64,000 nucleotides of DNA, from the NCBI GenBank assembly GCA_964420395.1, contig CAYQTJ010000003.1, positions 11,450 through 75,449 on the forward strand, written 5' to 3'. The stretch's first letter is position 1. Each line of letters opens with the position of its first letter. A program made the translations under genes and the position numbers. Source of the DNA: CAVSZB01 sp964420395. GTDB lineage: Bacteria; Krumholzibacteriota; Krumholzibacteriia; LZORAL124-64-63. The notes beneath the pieces were generated by a model. It had not been told where the DNA came from. It ran no database searches and was given only the letters and a program-made list of their open reading frames with translations. Shown here piece after piece: positions 1 through 7,589 of the stretch.

Positions 1-95
1 TCGCCCCTCACGAGGCTGCGCCCGTCCACCCGCTCCACGCTCGTGCCGACGACGGCGTTTTCCGCCGCGGCCGGATCGCGCAGCGTGACCGTCAT
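1..95 (-). CDS. Molybdenum hydroxylase large (molybdopterin) subunit, N-terminus only
   Basis: Only the first 31 codons are in the window; the gene continues past the left edge. The ATG at 95 overlaps the stop of the upstream iron-sulfur subunit gene by four bases (ATGA), so the two are translationally coupled. The visible peptide contains VGTSVERVDGRSLVRG, the usual N-terminal lead of xanthine dehydrogenase/CoxL large subunits, in which a VDG motif precedes the first fold. In the family this subunit binds the molybdopterin cofactor and hydroxylates purines or other heterocycles. Identification rests mainly on operon context because the catalytic part is not visible. Confidence 0.72.
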   Translation of the reverse strand, partial: MTVTLRDPAAAENAVVGTSVERVDGRSLVRG

Positions 96-646
96 GGCGC
101 CTCCTCCCGTCGGCGCGCCGCCGGCGGCGCGGCGGCGCCCCCGCCGCGCCCCGAGCCGCCCCGCTCCCCCCGGCCGCCGTGCAGCGGCGTGCCGGCGCGG
201 CCGGCCGCGGCCAGGATCGCGGCAACCGGCTTCTCGTAGCCGGTGCAGCGGCAGAGGCTGCCCGAGAGGGCCTGGCGCACCGCCGCCTCGTCCACCGCGC
301 CGCCGCCGCGCAGCAGGGACCACGACACGATCAGCATGCCGGGCGCGCAGTAGCCGCACTGCACCGCACCGGCGGCCAGGAACGCCGCCTGCAGCCGCGC
401 CAGCAGCGGATCGCCGGCCAGCCCCTCGAGCGTGGTCACGGTCCGTCCCCGCGCGCGCGCCGCGGCGACCACGCACGACGAGACCGGCTCGTCATCGAGC
501 AGGACCGCGCAACAGCCGCAGTCGCCGGTCTCGCAGCCCCGCTTCACCGAAACACAGCCGCCGCGCCGCAGGGCGTCCAGCAGCCGCTCGCCCGGCTCCA
601 CCTCCCAGGTCGCGGGAGCGCCGTTCAGGGTCAGTTCGATCCTCAC
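92..646 (-). CDS. Molybdenum hydroxylase [2Fe-2S] small subunit (XdhC/CoxS type)
   Basis: 184-residue electron-transfer subunit. The N-terminal plant-type ferredoxin fold carries its cluster cysteines in GCETGDCGCC and a following SSC. The C-terminal four-helix domain carries the second cluster in CGYCAPG and CRCTGYEKP. Both motifs are complete, so both [2Fe-2S] centres should form. The GTG start at 646 was chosen because it overlaps the stop of the FAD-subunit gene as GTGA. Its own stop overlaps the start of the large subunit as ATGA. The order FAD, iron-sulfur, molybdenum is common in these operons. A C-terminal tail rich in Gly, Arg and Ala follows the conserved domain and is probably disordered. 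The substrate (xanthine or another purine) is inferred from neighbouring purine genes. Confidence 0.9.
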   Translation of the reverse strand: MRIELTLNGAPATWEVEPGERLLDALRRGGCVSVKRGCETGDCGCCAVLLDDEPVSSCVVAAARARGRTVTTLEGLAGDPLLARLQAAFLAAGAVQCGYCAPGMLIVSWSLLRGGGAVDEAAVRQALSGSLCRCTGYEKPVAAILAAAGRAGTPLHGGRGERGGSGRGGGAAAPPAARRREEAP

Positions 647-1524
647 GCGTGTCCCCCCTCGACGGACGGCAGGCCGGTCAGTTCGCGCACCAGGCGCCGC
701 GTCAGCACGGCCACCATCGCGCGCCGGTACTCGGCCGAGGCGCGGTGATCGTCGATCGGCTCGGCCCGCGCCGCGGCGAGTTGCGCCGCCGCGGCGATCG
801 CGCTGCCGGCGCCGGGCGAGAGCACCTTCAGGCCGGTCAGCGCCTCCTCGGCGGCCGGCGCGCGCCGAGGCGTCGGCGCCACGGCGCCCAGCGCCACGCG
901 CGCGCCGAGGATCAGCGGGCCGTCGAGGTCGAGCGCCACCGCCACCTGCGCCAGCGAGATGTCCTCGGCGGAGCGGCTCAGCTTGCGGGCGCGGGCGCGG
1001 TGGCCGCCGCACCGTCCCGGCAGGACGATCCCGAGCAGCAGGCGGTCGCCCAGCACCGTGCGCCGCGGCCCGGTGAAGAAGTCGGCCAGCGGCACGGACT
1101 CCTCGCGCGCGCCGTCGCCGATCCGCGCGACGGCGTCGAGCGCGAGCAGGATCGGCGCCAGGTCGGCCGAGGGGAGCGCGTTGCAGAGGTTGCCGCCGAT
1201 GGTGGCGGTGGAGCGCACCGGGCGGTTCGCGCAGTGCACGGCCGCGTCGGCGATGGCGCCGCCGGCGTAGCGCTGCGTCAGCGGCGAGGTGGCCACCGCC
1301 TGCAGCGTGGCCGCCGCGCCGATGAACAGCTCGTCGTCGGCCGTGCGCTCGATGCGGCCGAGCCCCGCCCCGTTGATGTCCACCACGTAGTCGACGCCGG
1401 GCGGCATCATCAGGAACAGGTCGGTGCCGCCGGCGATGTAGATGCCCCGCCCCGGCCCGGCCCGCAACTGGGCCACCGCCTCGGCGACCGACGCCGCGCA
1501 GCGATATTCGCGCAGGTCCTTCAC
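643..1524 (-). CDS. Molybdenum hydroxylase FAD-binding subunit (XdhB/CoxM type)
   Basis: 293 residues, the usual length for a separate FAD subunit. The FAD-binding motifs are visible: AGGTDLF near residue 31 and ATIGGNLCNALPSADL near residue 107. The C-terminal CO-dehydrogenase flavoprotein domain follows. The subunit passes electrons from the iron-sulfur subunit to NAD or another acceptor in the cytoplasm. It is the first gene of the three-gene operon and overlaps the next by four bases. It lies back to back with an 8-oxoguanine-deaminase-like gene, which supports a role in purine oxidation, although CoxM-type enzymes for other substrates cannot be excluded from sequence alone. Confidence 0.9.
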   Translation of the reverse strand: MKDLREYRCAASVAEAVAQLRAGPGRGIYIAGGTDLFLMMPPGVDYVVDINGAGLGRIERTADDELFIGAAATLQAVATSPLTQRYAGGAIADAAVHCANRPVRSTATIGGNLCNALPSADLAPILLALDAVARIGDGAREESVPLADFFTGPRRTVLGDRLLLGIVLPGRCGGHRARARKLSRSAEDISLAQVAVALDLDGPLILGARVALGAVAPTPRRAPAAEEALTGLKVLSPGAGSAIAAAAQLAAARAEPIDDHRASAEYRRAMVAVLTRRLVRELTGLPSVEGGHA

Positions 1525-1556
1525 CGCCGTCGACCTCCCGGTCGCGCCCGCCGTCC

Positions 1557-1593
1557 TGGCGATCCCGACCGCCGTGGAGTATAACTGACGTCA
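1557..1593 (+). promoter_or_regulatory. Possible promoter and TGACGTCA palindrome ahead of the deaminase gene
   Basis: In the divergent gap between the hydroxylase operon and the deaminase, TATAAC at 1580-1585 is a good -10 match. A weak -35 (TGGCGA, 1557-1562) lies 17 nt upstream. A perfect 8-bp palindrome TGACGTCA (1586-1593) sits just downstream of the -10, where a regulator could block transcription. The match is computed by eye and is only suggestive. Confidence 0.35.
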
Positions 1594-1644
1594 CGGGCAG
1601 CCCCAAGGGACAAGATGACGGGCCCGGCGCCCCGGGAGCGAGCC

Positions 1645-2964
1645 ATGACGACGCACGAGCACTTCCTGCTGGAGAACGCGGCCCCTCTGGTCACCATGAA
1701 CGCCGGCCGCGAGGTGATCGAGGGGGGCTGGGTGGCGGCCACGGGCGGGCTGATCACCGCGGTCGGCGCCGGCCGCGCGCCCGACCTGATCGGAGCCGTG
1801 CCGCGCGAGCGCCACCACCGGATCGACGCCACCGGCTGCGTCGTCCTGCCGGGCCTCGTCAACACGCACCACCACCTGTTCCAGACCCGCACCCGCGCCT
1901 GGCCCGGCGCCGTCGATGCCGGCCTGTTCGACTGGCTGCGCACGCTCTACCCGGTCTGGGCGAAGCTGCGCGACCTCGATTTCCACCACGCGGCGCTGGT
2001 CGGCTTCCGCGAGCTGCTGCGCTCCGGCTGCACCACGACCACCGACCACCACTACCTGTTCCCGCGCGGCGCCTCCGCCGAACTGATCGACATCACCATC
2101 GACGCCGCGCGCGAGGCCGGCATCCGCTTCCATCCGACCCGCGGGTCGATGTCGCGCTCGGTCAAGGACGGCGGCCTCCCTCCCGACGAGGTGGTGCAGG
2201 ATCCCGACACGATCCTCGCCGACAGCGAGCGGCTCATCCGCGCCTGGCACGACCCGCGCCCCGGCGCCATGGTGCGCGTGGCGCTCGCCCCCTGCTCCCC
2301 CTTCTCGGTCAGCCCGGAACTGATGCGCGACACGGCGGCGCTGGCGCGCCGCCACGGCGTCCGCCTGCACACGCACCTCGCCGAGACCCGCGACGAGGAC
2401 GACTACTGCCAGGCCATGTACGGCCGGCGCCCGCTCGACTTCCTGGAGTCCGTCGGCTGGCTCGCGGACGACGTGTGGCTGGCCCACGGCATCTTCTTCG
2501 ACGACGCCGAGGTGGCGCGCCTCGGCCGCGCCGGCGTGGCGATCGCCCACTGTCCCACGTCGAACATGCGCCTCGGCTCGGGAGTCTGCCGCGTGCGCGA
2601 CCTGCGCGCCGCGGGCGTGCCGGTAGGCCTGGCGGTCGACGGCTCGGCCAGCAACGACGGCTCGCACCTGCTCGCCGAGCTGCGCCAGACGCTGCTGCTG
2701 CACCGCGTCATCCACGGTCCGTCGGCGATGCGGGTGCAGGAGGTGCTGGAGATGGCCACGCTGGGCGGGGCCGGCTGCCTCGGCCGCGACGACATCGGCG
2801 CCGTCGAGCCGGGCCGCGCCTGCGACCTCGCCGTCTTCGGTCTCGATGACCTCGGCTACGACCGCGTCGGCGACCGCGTGGCGGCGCTGCTGCTCTGCCA
2901 GCCGACATCGGCCCGGGCGGTCGTGGTCGGCGGGCAGGTCGTCAACGTCGAGCGGGACGGCTGA
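1645..2964 (+). CDS. 8-oxoguanine deaminase-like amidohydrolase
   Basis: 439-residue metal-dependent amidohydrolase (TIM-barrel, TrzN/ATZ/guanine-deaminase superfamily). The first metal site is NTHHHLFQT near residue 73. Further ligands and catalytic residues are in HTHLAETRDED (about 242), WLAHG (about 280) and LAVDGSASNDGS (about 330), the last typical of 8-oxoguanine/isoxanthopterin deaminases. The ATG at 1645 is preferred over the ATG at 1615 because GGGAG lies just before it and the N-terminus then matches the family. It is transcribed away from a molybdenum hydroxylase operon. A role in deaminating an oxidised purine fits, but related triazine or S-adenosylhomocysteine deaminases share these motifs. 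Confidence 0.82.
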   Translation: MTTHEHFLLENAAPLVTMNAGREVIEGGWVAATGGLITAVGAGRAPDLIGAVPRERHHRIDATGCVVLPGLVNTHHHLFQTRTRAWPGAVDAGLFDWLRTLYPVWAKLRDLDFHHAALVGFRELLRSGCTTTTDHHYLFPRGASAELIDITIDAAREAGIRFHPTRGSMSRSVKDGGLPPDEVVQDPDTILADSERLIRAWHDPRPGAMVRVALAPCSPFSVSPELMRDTAALARRHGVRLHTHLAETRDEDDYCQAMYGRRPLDFLESVGWLADDVWLAHGIFFDDAEVARLGRAGVAIAHCPTSNMRLGSGVCRVRDLRAAGVPVGLAVDGSASNDGSHLLAELRQTLLLHRVIHGPSAMRVQEVLEMATLGGAGCLGRDDIGAVEPGRACDLAVFGLDDLGYDRVGDRVAALLLCQPTSARAVVVGGQVVNVERDG

Positions 2965-3023
2965 GGGGAAGGCCGGGCGGAGCGCCTTGCCGCCGCATGA
3001 CGTGGTCGCGGGTCGATCGGACG

Positions 3024-3154
3024 CTTGAACGCACGAATCGAAGCCACCGATGGGCGGGCGCTTCGATCCGGGCCTTCAAGAGCGGGTCGCCGGGTGCGCG
3101 CCCCCCGCTTCGCGCCGGCGCGCCGTCAGAGCGGCCTCGATTCGTGCGTTCAAG
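3024..3154. repeat. Three-copy intergenic repeat, one copy inverted
   Basis: CTTGAACGCACGAATCGA at 3024-3041 recurs as an exact 18-bp inverted copy at 3137-3154. A third, degenerate copy (TCGATCCGGGCCTTCAAG, 3063-3080) lies between them in the orientation of the second. The block fills most of the gap between the deaminase and the MtfA-like gene (convergent ends), so the outer pair could fold as a long stem. I recognised no known element in it. Confidence 0.75.
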
Positions 3155-3182
3155 AAGGGATCCGCGGACGCAGCTGCGCGCC

Positions 3183-3959
3183 TCACGCCCCGCCGGCCCC
3201 GCCCCACGCAGCCGGATCCTGCCGGTAGAACAGCCGGAGCTGTTCGTACAGCCGCGGGTGGCGGCGGCGCAGCTCGCGCGGTTCCTCGAAGAAGTGCTCG
3301 GTGGCGACGGCGAAGAACTCGCCCGGGTCGTCGGCGCCGTACTCGTCGACGAAGGTCCGCTTGCCGCGGCGCACGTCGGCCGCGTGCTTGGCGAACTCGG
3401 CCTCCCACACCTCGGCCCAGCGCTCCCCCTCCTCTCCGGAGAACGGGACCGTGCCGTCGGACAGGCCGAGCTCCTCGTCGATCTGGTGGGCGAACTCGTG
3501 CAGGACGACGTTGAAGCCGTCGTCGGGCTCCGCGAGGTCGAGCGCCACGTCCTGCCACGACAGCACCAGCGCCCCCTGCCCCCACGATTCGCCGAGCCGC
3601 TCGCCGTCGTCCTCGCCGACGATGCCGTCGACCTCCTCCAGCTCCTCGTTGGTGACGAACGGTTCGGGGTAGACGAGCACCGAATGCAGCCGGGGGTAGA
3701 AGTCGGCTTCGCGGTGCAGCAGCAGCAGGCAGGCCTGCCCGGCGATGACGACCCGCATGCGGTCGTCGAGCGCCAGGCCGCCGCACCCCTCGAACCGCTT
3801 CTCCGCCAGGAAGACCTGCGCCAGGCCGCGCAGTTCATCCCGGTCGGCCGCCGGCAACCGGGCGTAGAGCGGCACCTCGTCGCGCAGGACCGCCTCCCAC
3901 GCCGGCGGCAGCGGGGTGGCCCGCAGCTTCCGGCGTCGCTTCGCCTTCAGTCCGAACAT
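3183..3959 (-). CDS. mtfA: MtfA-like zinc metallopeptidase (M90 family)
   Basis: 258 residues, close to the length of Escherichia coli MtfA. The zinc-binding motif HEFAHQID is present near residue 150, with the conserved downstream DPGEFFAVATEHFFEEP supplying the remaining ligand region. The N-terminus is basic (KAKRRRK) and no signal peptide is seen, so the protein is probably cytoplasmic. In E. coli MtfA binds the glucose repressor Mlc and is an aminopeptidase. Here the gene overlaps pyruvate kinase by ATGA, which fits a link to sugar metabolism, though that is inference. The three-copy repeat lies just downstream. Confidence 0.9.
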   Translation of the reverse strand: MFGLKAKRRRKLRATPLPPAWEAVLRDEVPLYARLPAADRDELRGLAQVFLAEKRFEGCGGLALDDRMRVVIAGQACLLLLHREADFYPRLHSVLVYPEPFVTNEELEEVDGIVGEDDGERLGESWGQGALVLSWQDVALDLAEPDDGFNVVLHEFAHQIDEELGLSDGTVPFSGEEGERWAEVWEAEFAKHAADVRRGKRTFVDEYGADDPGEFFAVATEHFFEEPRELRRRHPRLYEQLRLFYRQDPAAWGGAGGA

Positions 3960-5389
3960 CACGTCGCCTCCGGGGCCGGCACCTGCGCGACCCGGATCAG
4001 GTTCGTGCCGCCGGTCGCCGCGAGCGGCCAGCCGGCGGTCAGCACGACGGTGTCGCCCGGCCGCGCGAGACCGGAGCGGGCGCAGGCCGCCAGCGCCAGC
4101 CGCTGGAGCAGTTCGCCGTCGGCCTCCGCGTCCAGCAGCGCCGGCTGCGCGCCCCAGACCAGGCTCAGCCGGCGCAGCACCGCCGGCACCGGGGTCAGCG
4201 CGAGCACCGGCTGGACCGGCCGCCAGCGCGCGACCAGCTGCGTGGTGCCGCCGGATCGGGTGAGGGTGATGATCGCGGCGGCGCCCAGCTCGGCCGCCAT
4301 GCGCACCGCGGCGTGGGCCACCGCCTCGGCCGCGCCGGAGCGGGCGCGCGGATCGAAACGGTGCTCCCAGGTGCGGTGGGGGAAGATCGACTCGGCCGCC
4401 TCGACGACCCGCGCCATCGTGGCCACCGCCTCCACCGGGTGGCGCCCCGCCGCGGTCTCCTCGGTCAGCAGCAGGCCGTCGCTGCCGTCGAGCACGGCGT
4501 TGGCCACGTCCGACACCTCGGCGCGGGTCGGCCGGGAACTCTCCACCATCGACTTGAGCATCTGGGTGGCGGTGATGCAGAGCTTGCCCGCCTGCAGCGC
4601 CTTGTCGATCAGCAGCTTCTGGGCGGGTGGCACCCCCTCGAGCGGGATCTCCACACCGAGGTCGCCGCGCGCCACGACGATGCCGTCGCAGTGGGGCAGC
4701 AGGGCATCCACCCGCGCCACCGCCTCGGCCCGCTCGATCTTGGCGTAGAGCAGGGCGTCGGCGCCGGCCGCGCGCATCAGGGCCCGCGTCTCCTGCAAGT
4801 CCTCGGGGCGGCGCACGAAGGAGAGCATCACCGCGTCGATGCCGTGCGCCAGCGCGAAGGCCAGGTCGGCGCGGTCCTTGTCGGTCAGGGCCGGCGCGCT
4901 GACCGGGGTGTGCGGCAGGTTGATCCCCTTGCGGGCGCCGAGCAGGCCGCCGCGCACGACCACGCAGCGCACGTCGGTGCCGTCGGTCGACTCCACCCGC
5001 AGTTCGAGGGCGCCGTCGTCGAGGAGCAGGGCATCGCCGGCGCGTACGTCGCGCGCCAGCGGGGGCCACGACAGCCCGGTCTCGCGCGCGTCGCCAGGGA
5101 CGTCGCGCGCCGTGAGGGTGAACGGCTCCCCCTCGCGCAGCTCGACCGGGCCGGCGGCCAGCGGGCCGGTGCGCAGCTTCGGGCCGCACAGGTCGACGAT
5201 GATCGCCACCGGCCGCCCGAGCTCCGCCGCCGCCTCGCGCAGGCGGACGATGGCGCGCGCGTGGTCCTCGTGGGTGCCGTGGGAGAAGTTCAGCCGCACG
5301 GCGTCCGTGCCGGCCGCGAGCAGCCGCCGCAGGACGCCGGGATCGGCCACGGCCGGCCCGAGCGTGGCGATGATGCGCGTGCGCCTCAT
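3959..5389 (-). CDS. pyk: Pyruvate kinase
   Basis: 476 residues, normal for a bacterial enzyme. It converts phosphoenolpyruvate and ADP to pyruvate and ATP, the last step of glycolysis. The family signatures are readable: RTRIIATLGPA at the N-terminus, RLNFSHGTHEDH, the active-site block with YAKIE near 228, the Mg/substrate region ARGDLGVEIP and ATQMLKSM. The usual SGETAxGxYP loop reads LTEETAAGRHP, a small deviation. A C-terminal allosteric-type domain is present (TRSGGTTQLVARWRP). The ATG at 5389 overlaps the stop of the upstream NFACT-R gene, and the stop overlaps the MtfA start, so all three genes appear co-translated. Confidence 0.96.
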   Translation of the reverse strand: MRRTRIIATLGPAVADPGVLRRLLAAGTDAVRLNFSHGTHEDHARAIVRLREAAAELGRPVAIIVDLCGPKLRTGPLAAGPVELREGEPFTLTARDVPGDARETGLSWPPLARDVRAGDALLLDDGALELRVESTDGTDVRCVVVRGGLLGARKGINLPHTPVSAPALTDKDRADLAFALAHGIDAVMLSFVRRPEDLQETRALMRAAGADALLYAKIERAEAVARVDALLPHCDGIVVARGDLGVEIPLEGVPPAQKLLIDKALQAGKLCITATQMLKSMVESSRPTRAEVSDVANAVLDGSDGLLLTEETAAGRHPVEAVATMARVVEAAESIFPHRTWEHRFDPRARSGAAEAVAHAAVRMAAELGAAAIITLTRSGGTTQLVARWRPVQPVLALTPVPAVLRRLSLVWGAQPALLDAEADGELLQRLALAACARSGLARPGDTVVLTAGWPLAATGGTNLIRVAQVPAPEAT

Positions 5390-5820
5390 GCGTCGTCCCC
5401 CTCTTCCGTGTCGTCCGGGAGGGCGCCCGGGGGGAGTCCCGGCCGCACCTTGAGCACCGTCTCGCGCCTGATCTCGACCGTGCCGGTCGGCGCGCCGCGC
5501 GCCTTGCGCACGAAGCGCCCGCGCGTGCAGGAGACCGGCTGGATCCCGCCCCGCCGGGCCTTGCTGTGCCAGGCCGCGATCGCCGCCGCGGCGCGCAGGG
5601 TGTCGCGGTCCGGCTCGAGCCCCTCGCGCGCCCGCAGGATGACGTGGCTCCCCGGCGCGCCGCGCAGGTGGAACCACCAGTCGTCGGCGCGCGCCACCTC
5701 GAGGCTGAGGCGCTCGTTGTCCGCGTCGGTCCGGCCCGCCAGCACCGTCCAGCCGCCCGGCAGCGCGTACTCCCACGCCCGGGGCGGGGGCGGTGGGCCT
5801 TTTCGTCCTTCTTTCGCCAC
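5386..5820 (-). CDS. Stand-alone NFACT-R domain protein (DUF814)
   Basis: 144-residue protein consisting mostly of the NFACT RNA-binding domain found at the C-terminal end of RqcH/NEMF/fibronectin-binding proteins. The signature WWFHLRGAPGSHVILR is near residue 47, followed by a basic stretch WHSKARRGG. The N-terminal NFACT-N and coiled-coil parts of RqcH are absent, so this is the short single-domain form. In the family the domain binds nucleic acid, plausibly tRNA or ribosomes. GTG start at 5820, with GGAGG a few bases before it. It leads the operon with pyruvate kinase and the MtfA-like peptidase; the functional link is unclear. Confidence 0.82.
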   Translation of the reverse strand: MAKEGRKGPPPPPRAWEYALPGGWTVLAGRTDADNERLSLEVARADDWWFHLRGAPGSHVILRAREGLEPDRDTLRAAAAIAAWHSKARRGGIQPVSCTRGRFVRKARGAPTGTVEIRRETVLKVRPGLPPGALPDDTEEGDDA

Positions 5821-5915
5821 TGCGGCCTCCCGTGCGGCCCGATCCTAACCGGGCGCGCCGCCGCTGTCGATGCCGCGCGCGGCGGATAGGGTGGAACCGA
5901 CCGGCCGTCTTCATG

Positions 5916-5921
5916 TATATT
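5916..5921 (+). promoter_or_regulatory. Possible -10 element of the Gld-type ABC operon
   Basis: TATATT is the only A/T-rich hexamer in the divergent gap between the NFACT-R gene and the ABC operon. It lies about 110 nt before the first start codon. No convincing -35 was found, so this is weak. Confidence 0.25.
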
Positions 5922-6030
5922 GCCCGTTCCGTGCCGCCGGAGCGGAGACGCCGGGCCCCCGCCCGCCTCGTTCCGCGGACCGGCGCGTCTTTCACCCTCT
6001 ATCACCACCCGTCCCCTGAGGAGTCACGCG

Positions 6031-6870
6031 ATGATCGAGGTACGCGACGTGACGAAGCGGTTCGGGACGACCGTCGCGCTCGATGCCGTCTCCTTCCGCC
6101 TGGGCGAGGGCGAGATCCTCGGTTTCCTGGGCCCGAACGGAGCCGGCAAGAGCACGGCGATGAAGATCATCACCACCTTCCTCGCGCCCGACGAGGGCAC
6201 GGTGACGGTGGCGGGGATCGACGTCCAGGAGCAGCCGCTGGCGGTGCGCGGCCGGATCGGGTACCTGCCCGAGAACGTCCCGCTCTACGTCGACATGAAC
6301 GTGCAGGAGTATCTGGAGTTCGTGGGCCGGGCGCGCGGCCTGCAGGGCCCGCGCCTGCGGGAGCGGCTCGACTGGTGCATCGACGCCTGCGCCCTCGGCA
6401 GCGAACTGAAGAAGCCGATCATCGAGTTGTCGAAGGGCTACCGGCAGCGCACCGGCCTCGCGCAGGCGCTGATCCACGATCCCGACATCCTGATCCTCGA
6501 CGAGCCCACGACCGGCCTCGATCCGCTGCAGATCCTCGGCATCCGCGACCTCATCCGCAGCCTGGCCACGAAGAAGAGCATCATCTTCTCGACGCACATC
6601 CTGCAGGAGGTGCCGCCGGTGACCGACCGGGTGGTCATCATCAACGAGGGGCGCATCGTGGCCGACGGGCGGATCGGCGACCTCGCCCGGCAGACGCTCG
6701 GCGGCGACCCGCTCTTCGAGCGCGACGTCGACGCGGCCGCCGCGACCCTGGCCCGCGGACGGGCCGGCGAGCTGGTCGAGCTGCACAAGGCGCGGATCGC
6801 CCTCGAGGACCTCTTCATCGCGCTGACCAAGCGGTCGGCGGCCGGCCGGGGGGCGGTGCGCCATGTCTAA
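6031..6870 (+). CDS. ABC transporter ATP-binding protein, GldA/CcmA type
   Basis: 279 residues. Walker A is GPNGAGKST (about residue 36), the signature motif is LSKGYRQR and Walker B is LILDEPTTGLDP, followed by an H-loop in FSTHIL. The ATG at 6031 follows a GAGGAG ribosome site. The gene overlaps the permease gene by eight bases. With the following permease, GldG-like protein and DUF4340 protein it matches the widespread GldA-type operon. In Flavobacterium gldA is needed for gliding, but in most bacteria the substrate of this exporter is unknown, and no gliding genes are seen here. Confidence 0.92.
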   Translation: MIEVRDVTKRFGTTVALDAVSFRLGEGEILGFLGPNGAGKSTAMKIITTFLAPDEGTVTVAGIDVQEQPLAVRGRIGYLPENVPLYVDMNVQEYLEFVGRARGLQGPRLRERLDWCIDACALGSELKKPIIELSKGYRQRTGLAQALIHDPDILILDEPTTGLDPLQILGIRDLIRSLATKKSIIFSTHILQEVPPVTDRVVIINEGRIVADGRIGDLARQTLGGDPLFERDVDAAAATLARGRAGELVELHKARIALEDLFIALTKRSAAGRGAVRHV

Positions 6871-7588
6871 CGTCGTCACGATCTTCCGGCGCGAGTTCGC
6901 GGCCTACTTCAACAGCCCGATCGCGTACATCTTCATCATCGTCTTCCTGGCCCTCAACTGCGGCCTCTTCATGACGCCGTTCTTCCTCGCCGGCCAGGCC
7001 GACATGCGCGACTTCTTCGGCAACCTGCCGCTGTTCCTGATCTTCTTCATCCCGGCCCTCACCATGCGCCTCTGGGCGGAGGACAAGCGCAGCGGCACGT
7101 TCGAGCTGCTGATGACGCTGCCGATGCGCTCGGCCGAGGTCATGCTCGGCAAGTACCTCGCGGCCACGGCGTTCTACCTGGTGGCGCTGGCCGGCACGCT
7201 CCCGGTGCCGATCATGGTGAACGTGCTCGGCAACCCCGACGGCGGCGCCATCGTCGCCGGCTACCTCGGCGCGGTGCTGCTGGGCGCGCTCTACATGGCG
7301 GTCGGCGTGTTCACGTCCGGCCTGATGCGCGACCAGATCTCGGCCTTCATCCTCGGCATGGTCGGCTGCTTCGTGCTGTTCCTGCTCGGCATGCCGGCGG
7401 TCGCGTCGACCATCGACGGCTGGTTCGGGGGGTTCGGCGCCTTCCTGCAGAACGCCTTCGGACTGATGCCGCACTTCTCCTCGCTGACGCGCGGGGTGAT
7501 CGAACCGGCCGACCTGGCCTATTTCCTCGGCCTGACCGCCGTCTTCCTCGTCCTGAACAACCTCTGGCTGGAAGGGAGGAAGTACTGA
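6863..7588 (+). CDS. ABC-2 type permease (GldF-like)
   Basis: 241 residues with about six hydrophobic segments: near residues 15-37, 55-70, 100-120, 130-155, 165-185 and 215-235. This matches the ABC-2 membrane domain that pairs with GldA-type ATPases. A cytoplasmic loop with KRSGTFELLMTLPMRSAEV is the typical coupling segment. It starts inside the end of the ATPase gene and is followed after one base by the GldG-like gene, so it is the second gene of a tight four-gene operon. Confidence 0.9.
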   Translation: MSNVVTIFRREFAAYFNSPIAYIFIIVFLALNCGLFMTPFFLAGQADMRDFFGNLPLFLIFFIPALTMRLWAEDKRSGTFELLMTLPMRSAEVMLGKYLAATAFYLVALAGTLPVPIMVNVLGNPDGGAIVAGYLGAVLLGALYMAVGVFTSGLMRDQISAFILGMVGCFVLFLLGMPAVASTIDGWFGGFGAFLQNAFGLMPHFSSLTRGVIEPADLAYFLGLTAVFLVLNNLWLEGRKY

Positions 7589-7589
7589 G

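Noticed and set aside
43..1584. Long plus-strand open frame over the molybdenum hydroxylase operon
   Set aside because: It is Arg/Pro-rich and antisense to genes with clear family motifs; such frames are expected at this G+C.
3183..6008. A 941-residue minus-strand frame joining MtfA and upstream genes
   Set aside because: The part before 3959 is a shadow of pyruvate kinase and the NFACT-R gene in another frame; only the MtfA part has family motifs.
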